Positions 25,294 through 33,395 of a DNA stretch of 64,000 bases are shown here, piece by piece. The stretch spans positions 1,131,224 to 1,195,223 of the forward strand of contig NZ_VWWO01000003.1 of the NCBI RefSeq assembly GCF_011752935.1, given 5' to 3'. The stretch is from Chitinophaga sp. Cy-1792. Lineage in GTDB: Bacteria > Bacteroidota > Bacteroidia > Chitinophagales > Chitinophagaceae. Positions within the stretch are counted from its first letter, which is position 1. The number at the start of each line of letters is the position of its first letter. The notes under the pieces were generated by a model, which was not told the DNA's origin, searched no databases, and saw only the letters and a list, made by a program, of their open reading frames with translations. Position numbers and translations under genes: made by a program.

Positions 25294-26347
25294 CTGTCTT
25301 CTGTTTCTTTTCTTTCCCCTCCTGGCATTTGCAAACCGCGGCGAAGCTTTTAAAAGAACAGAAGTAAAAGTATTCACAGTGTCCAATGGTGCGCAATTTA
25401 CCGTCAGTAATAAATACGGTCAGGTAGTATTTCACGTATGGAACAAGAACGAAGTAAAAGCAACTGTCACTATTACCGGATTCGGAAAAACGGATGCGGA
25501 AGCAGAGAGCGTAGTAAGTGGTGTAACCATCAATGCGGAAAACAGTCCCACCGCAGTTAGTCTTAAAAGCGTGTACACTCCGAAAGGAGGGCGCTGGTTT
25601 CAGTGGGGAGGCAACTCTTCAAAAGACTATGTAAGTATCGATTATGATATTTATATTCCTCAATCATTGAGTGGTGTAGTAGCCGAAAACAGCTTCGGTG
25701 ATATCATTGCCGACAAGCTTCCCTGCCCTGCAAAGATTTCCCTGAGTTATGGAAACTTTGATATCAGGGATGCCGAAGACATTACCATGTCAGCCAGCTA
25801 TTGCAACAAGGGCAAGTTTGGCAATGCCGGTATGGTAACGCTGTCCAGCAATTACTCCAATGTGAAGGCGGAGAACCTGCGTGGGTTAACGGTTACATCT
25901 AACTATAGTAACCTGGAAATCGGGTCTTCAGAAAAGACGACGATCACCTCCAAATATGATAACTATAAAATCGGATCTGCCGGTGCATTAACCTTCAAGG
26001 GCGCCTTTTCTGATTTTAGTTTAGAGAACCTGAAAGAGTCGATAGAAGCCACTTTTTCCTATGGAGATCTGAAGATAAAAAAAGTATCATCTGGCTTTAA
26101 ATCAGGCAGGCTCAGTTTTTCCTATGGAGATGCACGCATGAATTTTGTCCGCAAACAGCCATTAAGAGTAGATGTGGCGTTCAGTTACGGAGATTTCAAT
26201 ACCGGTGATATGGAAATGAAGAGTGTGGAATCCATTCACAAAAACACTTCCATGAGCTATAAAGGGTTCGCCAATGGTGGCAATAGTCAGTCGCCATTAC
26301 TCGAGGCCTACGGCAAAAATGGTGATCTTTCTATAAATACTTACTAA
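25277..26347 (+). CDS. Exported DUF4097-like beta-solenoid protein
   Basis: Secreted protein of 356 residues with a signal peptide (MKRKFNCLLFLFFPLLAFA, NR). The body is built of short strand repeats, with recurrent units such as SLSYGNFDIRDAEDI, SSNYSNVKAENL, TSNYSNLEIGS, TSKYDNYKIGS, ATFSYGDLKIKK, LSFSYGDARMNF and AFSYGDFNTGDM. This (S/N)Y(G/S)(D/N) ladder is typical of DUF4097-like adhesin/solenoid folds. Its start lies 17 bp inside the anti-sigma gene, so it belongs to the ECF unit. Localisation is probably periplasm or surface; function unknown. Confidence 0.75.
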   Translation: MKRKFNCLLFLFFPLLAFANRGEAFKRTEVKVFTVSNGAQFTVSNKYGQVVFHVWNKNEVKATVTITGFGKTDAEAESVVSGVTINAENSPTAVSLKSVYTPKGGRWFQWGGNSSKDYVSIDYDIYIPQSLSGVVAENSFGDIIADKLPCPAKISLSYGNFDIRDAEDITMSASYCNKGKFGNAGMVTLSSNYSNVKAENLRGLTVTSNYSNLEIGSSEKTTITSKYDNYKIGSAGALTFKGAFSDFSLENLKESIEATFSYGDLKIKKVSSGFKSGRLSFSYGDARMNFVRKQPLRVDVAFSYGDFNTGDMEMKSVESIHKNTSMSYKGFANGGNSQSPLLEAYGKNGDLSINTY

Positions 26348-26396
26348 CCCAATCATCTGAACCATTCTAAATCCTTATAAAATAAAACAACGACCC

Positions 26397-27128
26397 ATGA
26401 AAAAAGCATTTTTAGTTTGTCTGATAGCAATACCGGTGATGGCCATGGCATTTGTAAATGCCTCCAGTGAGTACCTGCACGAGCGAGTGAAAGGTAGTGG
26501 TGTTTCCAAAACAGAAGATCGTAGTGTAAGTGGTTTTTCGGGTGTGAGCACTTCCGGTGTATATAATGTGGTACTGACACAGGGCGGCGCGGAAGCGGTA
26601 AAAGTAGAAGCGGATGATAACCTGTTGCCATATATTGAAACAGTGGTTTCCGGTAAATCGCTGGAGATAAAAACCAAAAATGGTGTCAATATTGAGCCGA
26701 AGAGCAAAATCACCGTGTATGTAACTATAAAAGAGCTGAAAGCTATATCAGCAAGTGGTGCCTGTAAAGTAACCGGTACCGGCACGATCAGCGGCAGTAA
26801 CCTGGGCGTGGAGCTGAGCGGAGCCACTTTAATGAACCTGGATATTGCGATGAGCAAAGTAAATGTAGATGCATCTGGTGCTTCCAGACTGGATCTGACA
26901 GGTAAAACCGGTGCGGTGAATGTTGGTGCTTCCGGTGCAGCTATTATCCGTACGGAGAAATTAAATGCGGATAATGTAAACGTGGACGCATCCGGTGGAT
27001 CTGTTGTACGTGTAAATGCAGAAAAAGCATTGAATGTGGGTGCATCTGGCGGTAGCTCTATCAGATATTCCGGAGCAGCAAAAGTAAACTCCTCTACTTC
27101 GGGGGGCGCAAGCGTAAGCCGTTTATAG
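26397..27128 (+). CDS. Head GIN domain protein (DUF2807), exported
   Basis: Exported protein of 243 residues. The signal sequence (FLVCLIAIPVMAMAFVNASS) is followed by the head GIN domain: GFSGVSTSGVYNVVLTQGG, VKVEADDNLLPYIETVV, SLEIKTKNGVN, ITVYVTIKELKAISASGACKV, then ladders of VDASGASRLDL, VGASGAAIIR, VDASGGSVVRV and VGASGGSSIRY. These SGAS/SGGS steps build a beta-helix. It is the last gene of the ECF sigma unit, 49 bp after the solenoid gene. Molecular function of the family is unknown; an envelope role is inferred. Confidence 0.88.
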   Translation: MKKAFLVCLIAIPVMAMAFVNASSEYLHERVKGSGVSKTEDRSVSGFSGVSTSGVYNVVLTQGGAEAVKVEADDNLLPYIETVVSGKSLEIKTKNGVNIEPKSKITVYVTIKELKAISASGACKVTGTGTISGSNLGVELSGATLMNLDIAMSKVNVDASGASRLDLTGKTGAVNVGASGAAIIRTEKLNADNVNVDASGGSVVRVNAEKALNVGASGGSSIRYSGAAKVNSSTSGGASVSRL

Positions 27129-27148
27129 GGGATAACGACAAATCTCTT

Positions 27149-27156
27149 TATATTTG
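27149..27156 (+). promoter_or_regulatory. -7 box of the yajQ gene
   Basis: TATATTTG, a perfect TAnnTTTG, 41 bp before the ATG at 27198. No -33 TTTG at usual spacing. Confidence 0.45.
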
Positions 27157-27197
27157 CTGCTGGAATTAAGTAGTTTATATACTAAAATTTGTCAATT

Positions 27198-27689
27198 ATG
27201 CCGTCGTTTGATATTGCCAGCAAAGTTGATTTACAGACTTTGGACAACGCTATCAATACTGTAAAGAAGGAGATAACGAATAGATACGATTTTAAGGGCT
27301 CACATGTAGAAATTGAGTTGAATAAAAAGGACCTGCAGCTGACGGTTGAAGTGGATAGCGATATGAAGCTCAACCAGGTGATGGATGTACTGATTAGTCG
27401 TACTATGCGTCAGGGGCTTGATGGAAATATTTATGATCAGAGCAAGGAGCCTTTTCAGAGTGGTAAGGTTTATAAGAAGGTGATTCCTGTGAGAAATGGA
27501 ATAAAACAGGAAGATGCAAAAAAGATCGTGAAGCTGATCAAAGATTCAGGATTAAAGGTGCAGGCTGCCATTATGGACGATATTGTAAGGATTACAGGTA
27601 AGAAGATCGATGATTTACAGGATGTTATCGCGCTTTGCAGAGAAGCGAACCTGGGTATACCGTTACAGTATATAAATATGAAATCCTGA
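27198..27689 (+). CDS. YajQ family nucleotide-binding protein
   Basis: Cytoplasmic protein of 163 residues with two alpha/beta halves. The start MPSFDIASKVDLQTLDNAI and the segments VKKEITNRYDFKGSHVEIEL, FQSGKVYKKVIPVRNGIKQE and AKKIVKLIKDSGLKVQAAI are diagnostic. The ATG at 27198 is preferred over an in-frame TTG 9 bp upstream. In Xanthomonas a homolog binds cyclic di-GMP and acts as a transcription co-regulator; other reports give RNA or nucleotide binding, so the ligand here is uncertain. Single gene with its own -7 box. Confidence 0.93.
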   Translation: MPSFDIASKVDLQTLDNAINTVKKEITNRYDFKGSHVEIELNKKDLQLTVEVDSDMKLNQVMDVLISRTMRQGLDGNIYDQSKEPFQSGKVYKKVIPVRNGIKQEDAKKIVKLIKDSGLKVQAAIMDDIVRITGKKIDDLQDVIALCREANLGIPLQYINMKS

Positions 27690-27705
27690 TTTTTTTAGAA
27701 TATTC

Positions 27706-27736
27706 TTTGAGTGTTTAAGAAAAAGTCTTACCTTTG
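27706..27736 (+). promoter_or_regulatory. Canonical -33/-7 promoter of the L31 gene
   Basis: TTTG (27706-27709), 19-bp spacer, TACCTTTG (27729-27736). Both boxes and spacing fit the Bacteroidetes consensus. They overlap the in-frame extension upstream of 27762 and so fix the L31 start at 27762. Confidence 0.8.
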
Positions 27737-27761
27737 CACTCTGTATTTACAAAATTTTGAT

Positions 27762-28013
27762 ATGAAACAGGGAATCCATCCAGAAAGTTACAGATTTGTG
27801 ATATTTAAAGATATGTCAAACGGTACGAGCTTTTTAAGCCGCTCTACTGCTCCTTCTAAAGAAACTGCAAAGTGGGAAGATGGCAATGAGTATCCGTTGA
27901 TTAAGTTGGAAATTTCCAATACTTCTCACCCTTTTTACACTGGTAAGAACGTATTAGTGGATACCGCAGGACGTATTGATAAATTCAACAAACGTTACGC
28001 TAAGAAAGCTTAG
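27762..28013 (+). CDS. rpmE2: 50S ribosomal protein bL31, type B
   Basis: Large-subunit ribosomal protein of 83 residues. [21 protein letters not shown] and [33 protein letters not shown] ending (split here by intervening residues) are typical. The zinc-binding Cys pairs of type A are absent, so it is the zinc-independent type B (YkgM-like). In many bacteria type B replaces type A under zinc starvation; here it is probably the main copy. A candidate canonical promoter and a very strong terminator flank it, making it a tight monocistron. Confidence 0.95.
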   Translation: MKQGIHPESYRFVIFKDMSNGTSFLSRSTAPSKETAKWEDGNEYPLIKLEISNTSHPFYTGKNVLVDTAGRIDKFNKRYAKKA

Positions 28014-28036
28014 TAGTTTAGCAAAATATTTTTTTT

Positions 28037-28077
28037 TAGAGCATCCCATCGGTTAATCGATGGGATGCTCTATTTTT
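28037..28077 (+). terminator. Strong terminator of the L31 gene
   Basis: AGAGCATCCCATCG (28038-28051) pairs perfectly with CGATGGGATGCTCT (28058-28071), followed by ATTTTT. 14-bp stem, 6-nt loop. Confidence 0.92.
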
Positions 28078-28084
28078 AGCCCTT

Positions 28085-29266
28085 ATGGAGCGTAATTTTA
28101 TACTATTCGACACGCCCGGACGTGATTTGTTATACCCCTTTACGCATACCAGACCCATTGCTGCCTGCAGACTAGGAATACTTACTATCCAGGAGAAATG
28201 GGAACATTGGCTGGGTTCAGGAGTCAGTCACTTCACCGTACCGCATTTACAAGCGAAATACCCCCTGCGCCTTGGCCAGGACGATACTATTAATGTACTG
28301 ATCAGCGGAGATATTCTGCCTGATGAAGCGCTGGTAGCGGCCATTAATACCCTTTCACCCGAAGAAGAGTTATATAAAGATAATCGCCTGATAGCCAAAG
28401 TAATCCTTGGCAGGGAGGTGCATTTGCTGCCGGCAAGTGCCAGAAAAAATTATTCTGGCCAGGTATTGCGAATTCATCACCCCTGGGATATTTTTGCGCT
28501 CAATGATCAGGCTATCCGTCAGGATTTTCAATTACTGACAGCGGGCCGGACATCCGCACCGGTACCGGAAGGTAACCAGGTGATAGCGCCGGAGGCTGTA
28601 TTCATAGAAGCCGGGGCGACCGTGCTTTGCAGTGTGCTGAATGCTTCAACAGGTCCGATCTATATTGGCAGGGATGCTGTTATTATGGAAGGGAACCTTA
28701 TCCGGGGGCCGTTTGCCATGGGAGAGCAGGCCGTGCTGAAGATGGGAAGCAAAGTATACGGAGCTACCACTTTAGGGCCCTATTGTACCGGCGGTGGCGA
28801 GATCAAGAATACGGTGATGTTTGGATATTCCAACAAAGGCCATGAAGGGTATATTGGTGATGCGGTGATCGGGGAGTGGTGTAACCTGGGAGCAGGTACG
28901 AACTGTTCCAATCTGAAAAACAATGCATCTCCGGTGGGCGTATGGCTGGAGTCGGAAGCGGCGGCAGTGCCGGCAGGAAAAAAGTGTGGGGTGTTGATGG
29001 GAGATTATAGTCGTTGTGGAATTGGTACCAATTTCAACACTGGCACTGTAACAGGCGTGTCCTGCAATATTTTCGGGGCAGTGATGCCGCCGAAATTTTT
29101 GCCTTCCTTTACCTGGGGCCATGGCGACAGTAGTGTCAGGTACAGGCTGTCAGAGGCCTGGCGGGATATAGCCAGCTGGATGAGGATGAAGAAACAGGAG
29201 CCGCATCCTGCAGACGAAAGTATTTTGCAGGCTGTCTATGAGCAGACCGGCAGGCAGGAAAATTAA
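28085..29266 (+). CDS. GlmU-like sugar nucleotidyltransferase family protein
   Basis: Protein of 393 residues with a C-terminal left-handed beta-helix (about residues 170-340: hexapeptide ladder with AVFIEAGATVLCSVLN, GPIYIGRDAVIMEGNLIRG, GYIGDAVIGEWCNLGAGTNCSNLKN). The N-terminal ~150 residues (FDTPGRDLLYPFTHTRPIAACRLGIL) correspond to a reduced nucleotidyltransferase domain and lack the G-x-G-T-R-M signature, so uridylyltransferase activity is doubtful. Bacteroidetes genomes annotate such proteins as GlmU family. tpiA follows after 22 bp on the same strand. Confidence 0.8.
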   Translation: MERNFILFDTPGRDLLYPFTHTRPIAACRLGILTIQEKWEHWLGSGVSHFTVPHLQAKYPLRLGQDDTINVLISGDILPDEALVAAINTLSPEEELYKDNRLIAKVILGREVHLLPASARKNYSGQVLRIHHPWDIFALNDQAIRQDFQLLTAGRTSAPVPEGNQVIAPEAVFIEAGATVLCSVLNASTGPIYIGRDAVIMEGNLIRGPFAMGEQAVLKMGSKVYGATTLGPYCTGGGEIKNTVMFGYSNKGHEGYIGDAVIGEWCNLGAGTNCSNLKNNASPVGVWLESEAAAVPAGKKCGVLMGDYSRCGIGTNFNTGTVTGVSCNIFGAVMPPKFLPSFTWGHGDSSVRYRLSEAWRDIASWMRMKKQEPHPADESILQAVYEQTGRQEN

Positions 29267-29288
29267 AAATTAATTGCACGATTATATT

Positions 29289-30050
29289 ATGAGAAAAAAA
29301 ATTGTTGCTGGAAACTGGAAAATGAACCTTACGCTGGCGCAAGGTGAGCAGCTGATCAACGATATCCTGGCTACCGGCCTGAAACTGGCGGAAGGCCAGG
29401 AAGTAGTGATCTGTACGCCGTTTCCTTACCTGACTAAGGCTAAGTCACTGCTGAAAAACTACCAGGGATTTTATGTAGGTGCGCAGAACTGCCACAGTGA
29501 AAAAGCTGGTGCCTATACCGGTGAAGTAGCTGCAGATATGCTGAAATCTATCGATGTAGATTATGTTATCCTGGGTCACTCTGAAAGGAGAGAATATTTC
29601 CAGGAAAGCAATGCTATGCTGGCTAAAAAGGTAGATCAGGCATTGGCAGCCGGACTGAAACCAATTTTCTGCTGTGGTGAGCCGCTGGAAATCAGACAGG
29701 CTGAAACGCAGAATGCTTATGTAGCAAAGCAGCTGGAAGAGAGTCTGTACCACCTGACTGAAGAGCAGTTGAAAGAGGTTGTTATTGCCTATGAGCCGAT
29801 CTGGGCTATTGGTACGGGTTTAACAGCCAGTGCAGCACAGGCGCAGGATATGCATGCATTTATCCGTTCACAGATAGCTGCGAAATATGGCCGTGAGGCG
29901 GCATTGCGTATGTCTATTCTGTATGGTGGCAGTGCAAAACCAGGTAATGCGGAAGAATTGTTTGCCTGTCCGGATGTTGACGGTGGCCTGATTGGAGGAG
30001 CTTCACTTGTTGCGGCAGACTTCACAGCGATCGTTAGCAAATTGGGTTAA
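29289..30050 (+). CDS. tpiA: Triosephosphate isomerase
   Basis: Glycolytic enzyme interconverting dihydroxyacetone phosphate and glyceraldehyde 3-phosphate. The 253-residue TIM barrel shows Lys in AGNWKMN, the catalytic His in LGHSERREYF, the catalytic Glu in AYEPIWAIGTG with loop 6, and the phosphate-binding LYGGSAKPGN and GLIGGASL. The ATG at 29289 is preferred to an in-frame TTG 15 bp upstream because the family starts at xRKKIVAGNWKMN. Likely co-transcribed with the GlmU-like gene. Terminator at 30066. Confidence 0.98.
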   Translation: MRKKIVAGNWKMNLTLAQGEQLINDILATGLKLAEGQEVVICTPFPYLTKAKSLLKNYQGFYVGAQNCHSEKAGAYTGEVAADMLKSIDVDYVILGHSERREYFQESNAMLAKKVDQALAAGLKPIFCCGEPLEIRQAETQNAYVAKQLEESLYHLTEEQLKEVVIAYEPIWAIGTGLTASAAQAQDMHAFIRSQIAAKYGREAALRMSILYGGSAKPGNAEELFACPDVDGGLIGGASLVAADFTAIVSKLG

Positions 30051-30065
30051 TTCTAAAATATTGAG

Positions 30066-30100
30066 AATACGCAGATTATATATGTCTGCGTATTTTTTTA
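30066..30100 (+). terminator. Terminator of tpiA
   Basis: AATACGCAGA (30066-30075) pairs perfectly with TCTGCGTATT (30085-30094), followed by TTTTTA. Confidence 0.88.
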
Positions 30101-30188
30101 GTAAAAAATGCTAAAAAAATTAGTAAATCAGATTATTGTTTGTATATTCGTAGTGTCATTCTAACAAGGAGAATTTAAAATACTGGTT

Positions 30189-30800
30189 ATGAATACGAAT
30201 ATTGACAACACAGCAAATATAACGTCGGAGTCTATGAGTGACTACCTGGTGGTTGTAAATCCGGATGTACTGGTAACGAAGGATATTATCCGTATCAGGC
30301 AGTTCATTGCGCGTGAAATTGGGGATGAGAGTATGGTTGGTGCCGGAGTGCATATCCCGTTATTTCGCTCTGTGTTTCCTGAGCGTTATGAGCAGGATTT
30401 CATTGAGTTGCTGGAGGGTGTTTCCCGGAAGCAGGCAGGCTTTGCCATTTACACTTCGCGGGTGGATAGTCACCGTAATGCTGACGGAAGGGATAGTTTA
30501 TTCATTAATGTGGCGAATGTGAAGCCACTGGTAGCTTTGCATCAGCAGTTACTGCATGCGTTTGAGTTACCTGTGCAGGATTACCGCCCGCATATTATGG
30601 TGGCGGGTCGCATTCAAAATGCGGCATTCGCGCGGGTTTTGCCACAGATTTCCCAGCAGATGTTTGTGCGTAGTTTCAACTGTCATTGTTTTAGTTTGCT
30701 GAAGCGTTCTGCTGCTGGCGGCAAATATGTGAAAGTGCGGGACTTCGTATTTGGAGATATTGAACATATGGTAGGTAGTTTATTTAACTACGCTGCATAA
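30189..30800 (+). CDS. Possible 2H phosphoesterase-like (2'-5' RNA ligase fold) protein
   Basis: Protein of 203 residues without signal peptide. It has the two-fold layout of 2H proteins: a first motif MVGAGVHIPLFRSVFP and a second YRPHIMVAGRI, about 100 residues apart, each with one His. The usual H-x-T/S is degenerate in both (HIP and HIM), so catalysis is doubtful. The C-terminus (NCHCFSLLKRSAAGGKYVKVRDF) fits the last strands. I call the fold with moderate confidence only; a role in cyclic phosphodiester or RNA end metabolism would be inference. Followed by a long gene-free stretch. Confidence 0.5.
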   Translation: MNTNIDNTANITSESMSDYLVVVNPDVLVTKDIIRIRQFIAREIGDESMVGAGVHIPLFRSVFPERYEQDFIELLEGVSRKQAGFAIYTSRVDSHRNADGRDSLFINVANVKPLVALHQQLLHAFELPVQDYRPHIMVAGRIQNAAFARVLPQISQQMFVRSFNCHCFSLLKRSAAGGKYVKVRDFVFGDIEHMVGSLFNYAA

Positions 30801-31746
30801 TATTAAAAGTACCAGCCTACGTTTCGACGAGTGGACGAGTGAAAGAACAAAGGATTCGAAAGTGGGTGACGAGCTGACAAAGCCGACTTTAGCGTCCATT
30901 GTTATTCATCCTGGTTTGTTTGCCCCAATTATTATTCCGAAGCCATCATCATTTCAACGTAACCATTAATGGTAATACAGGTGATCGGTGACCTATGTCC
31001 GCTAGTCAATGTCTGGCAAAGAGATAACTGAAATTATTCATCGCGTTTTCTGAATTATGCGGGTGTTTTTTGCTCATTTATTCAGGCGTTTTTGGGATTA
31101 ATGATTTTCCTGAATTATTGGTGATTTATTCATGGCGCATTTGAATCATTAAGCATACTCTTTGCCAGGTATTTTCTCAGCAGGTAAGGTCGAAATGCGG
31201 CGTCAGATCATCGTATTAAATCCGGTTGTAGCTCCTTTTTTCCCAAAAACACTACCTTCCATATCCTGGAAAATTTGTATTGTAAACTACTTACTACCCG
31301 TTATTCTTCATAGCTACAGGTTATATCCCGGAAGAATTATTTTAGCACATTCAATTTTAGCATTATATTAGTACGCAAGATTCTAAAAGGCAGTTAACAT
31401 AATGAGTCGTTAAGATAATAGCCAAAAGATCACAGATAGATGTAACTGTCGGATTAAATTGCTGGTAGGTATAGTATGGATTCCTGTTAATATTCCAAAA
31501 TCGCAACAGACATGCAGTAACATGGATTTCGAAATTGAATTCCCTTAAGAACCATATTGTTGAAATGAATTAATAGTACACGAAAATCATTGAATAACCA
31601 TTTTTTTTTAGTTTCATCAGAAAGGATGAGCAGTTTTCCCCATGAAGGTTGTTTATAGTAAGAATGTTGATTATTAGCATGTCGGAGAATTATTTACCCC
31701 TGTAAGATGTCTGCTGAAATGTTTCACCTTACCCATCTGTTTCAAA
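30801..31746. other. 946-bp stretch without a recognisable gene
   Basis: No frame here gives a convincing protein; the longest plus-strand frame (31162-31371, 69 codons) has no start context or recognisable motif. Composition becomes AT-rich. An imperfect repeat is seen: CTGAATTAT at 31050 and 31110, and ATT(T)ATTCAnGCG-type copies at 31033, 31076 and 31124. No intrinsic terminator, tRNA or known RNA core was spotted. It may be decayed sequence or hold an unrecognised RNA. Confidence 0.5.
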
Positions 31747-32031
31747 ATGACAAACAAATTAATCCTGCACAAGGAAATAAATGTGAAAGGCCGCGTCCAT
31801 GGTGTTGGATATCGTGCAAATGCCAAGCATGTTGCTGATTTACTGGGTGTTCAGGGTACCGTTAAAAACCTTCTGGATGGCAGCGTTTGGATTGTTGCCG
31901 AAGGTAGTGAAGAAGCAATGAATACTTTTCTGGAATGGTGTCGTAAGGGGCCGAGTCATTCGGAAGTAAAAGAAGTAGTCATTATCGCCGGAGAGGTCGA
32001 GGATCTGCAGGAGTTTCTGATTGTTTACTGA
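31747..32031 (+). CDS. acyP: Acylphosphatase
   Basis: Small cytoplasmic enzyme of 94 residues that hydrolyses acyl phosphates. The signature is complete: the phosphate loop with catalytic Arg in VKGRVHGVGYRANAKH, then the catalytic Asn in GTVKNLLDGSVWIVAEG, followed by the usual helix FLEWCRKGPSHSEV and the final strand. The start at 31747 (ATG ACA AAC) matches family length. It stands alone after the large gap and is convergent with the C1 peptidase. Confidence 0.93.
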   Translation: MTNKLILHKEINVKGRVHGVGYRANAKHVADLLGVQGTVKNLLDGSVWIVAEGSEEAMNTFLEWCRKGPSHSEVKEVVIIAGEVEDLQEFLIVY

Positions 32032-32079
32032 TTTACGGATAGTTAGTGCTGAAAGCTGCTACAGGTGCTGTAAATCAGA

Positions 32080-32120
32080 ACAGGTAACTGTACTGTAAAT
32101 TATCAGTAACAGTTACCTGT
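32080..32120. terminator. Hairpin between convergent acyP and C1 peptidase genes
   Basis: ACAGGTAACTGT (32080-32091) pairs perfectly with ACAGTTACCTGT (32109-32120); ACTG/CAGT inside can extend the stem past a one-base bulge. No T run follows on either strand, so terminator function is inferred from position. Confidence 0.5.
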
Positions 32121-32139
32121 CCGGAGAAATTTCTTTCGG

Positions 32140-33249
32140 TTATTTTAGCAGGGCTTTCCATTTCTTGTCCAGTGCTGCTTTGGGTACCACTATTGAGATT
32201 GTATTGTTGGCAAAATAGGCTTCGGAAACATTCTGGTATCCATGGAAAGGTCCATAAAGCCCCCAGGAGTTTTTGACAATAAAAAATATTCTTCCTTTAG
32301 GACTGTAGCCGATTCCTGTGATATGCATCAGGTGGTCATCTTGTGTCACAAGGTCTTCAAACAGGCGTTGCCGTGATTCCTGTGTAATCACTTTTTCCGG
32401 CATATCCTGATCTATCGTTTTTGCAAACAAGGCGGTGTCTACAACTGGTTCCATGGCAAATCCATTTCCCGGATTCCAGCCTCTGTTGCTGACATCGGCA
32501 TCCCAGGAGATGGTGTAACCTTTATTGATAGTTGTTTTGGCGATGTCTAACAAGTCTTGTAGCGGCAGGTTGTAGTAGGAACCATTGGAATAGTTATCAG
32601 GCACTTCGATGATGAAGGATTTGTAAAACGGATGATGTGAAAAAGAGGTCAGGTAGACATAATCATCAGCATTGAATTTCATTACCTCTTTTGCAAAGGT
32701 AAGCGGTGTATATGTTTTACCATTATATTCAAAAGATGCCGGTGGTTCACCCATGTACGTGTTCAGGATTGTTGTAAATCCATCTATCCAGTTGGTTGGT
32801 ATTGGGGGGCGGAGTTTTAAAATACTGTCAAGGTAATTTTTAAGGTAACCCTGCATTCTGCCATGGCTAAGGAAGGTCCTTCCTGGTACAAGGCCTGTAT
32901 AGAGTTTTGCAGGGACCATGCCGTATCTGCCCATTGCATTGATCGCATCATGTCCAAGGCCACCCTCGTCGAATTGGGCTTTCCCCTGCCTTAAAACATA
33001 GTTTTTTGCTTTTTCAAGATAAATATTCCTTACGGTATACATCTCTGAAATATCGGGCACGGAATAGCCTTTACGAATGTTTTCAGATTCCACCATAGAA
33101 GTGGGGCCGAAGCACCAGCATGTACCTGTTGACTGTTGATCTTTTACGGTAGAGGCACGGTTGATCCGTTCGCGGACCAGGCTGCTGTCCTGTGCATAGG
33201 TGGTCAGTACTGCACAGCAGAGGGAAACGATGAGGCATAGTGTCTTCAT
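32140..33249 (-). CDS. Secreted C1-family cysteine peptidase (bleomycin hydrolase-like)
   Basis: Exported papain-fold peptidase of 369 residues. Signal peptide MKTLCLIVSLCCAVLTTYA, QD. The active-site Cys44 sits in KDQQSTGTCWCFG, the catalytic His in DDHLMHITGIG and the Asn in FIVKNSWG. The arrangement and the insertion ISEMYTVRNIYLEKAKNYV follow aminopeptidase C/bleomycin hydrolase (PepC) rather than plant-type papain. Unlike cytosolic PepC it is exported and lacks a long propeptide. Likely role is periplasmic or extracellular peptide degradation. Single gene. Confidence 0.9.
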   Translation of the reverse strand: MKTLCLIVSLCCAVLTTYAQDSSLVRERINRASTVKDQQSTGTCWCFGPTSMVESENIRKGYSVPDISEMYTVRNIYLEKAKNYVLRQGKAQFDEGGLGHDAINAMGRYGMVPAKLYTGLVPGRTFLSHGRMQGYLKNYLDSILKLRPPIPTNWIDGFTTILNTYMGEPPASFEYNGKTYTPLTFAKEVMKFNADDYVYLTSFSHHPFYKSFIIEVPDNYSNGSYYNLPLQDLLDIAKTTINKGYTISWDADVSNRGWNPGNGFAMEPVVDTALFAKTIDQDMPEKVITQESRQRLFEDLVTQDDHLMHITGIGYSPKGRIFFIVKNSWGLYGPFHGYQNVSEAYFANNTISIVVPKAALDKKWKALLK

Positions 33250-33328
33250 AACTACGAGAGCTGTTGTCTAAATTTTAAAGATAACAGAACCCGCTGCGGT
33301 GGTAGTGCTGGTGGATCGTTTATGCATC

Positions 33329-33365
33329 AAAAAAAGAAGCACTGCAGTTTTGGGTGCAGTGCTTC
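33329..33365 (-). terminator. Terminator of the blaI-M56 unit
   Basis: GAAGCACTGCA (33336-33346) pairs perfectly with TGCAGTGCTTC (33355-33365). The minus strand then reads TTTTTTT (33335-33329). Confidence 0.88.
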
Positions 33366-33395
33366 AGTAATATGTATGAATCAAAAGTATCCGGG

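Noticed and set aside
31162..31371. 69-residue plus-strand frame in the large gap
   Set aside because: No motif, no promoter or ribosome-binding site, atypical composition; not supported.
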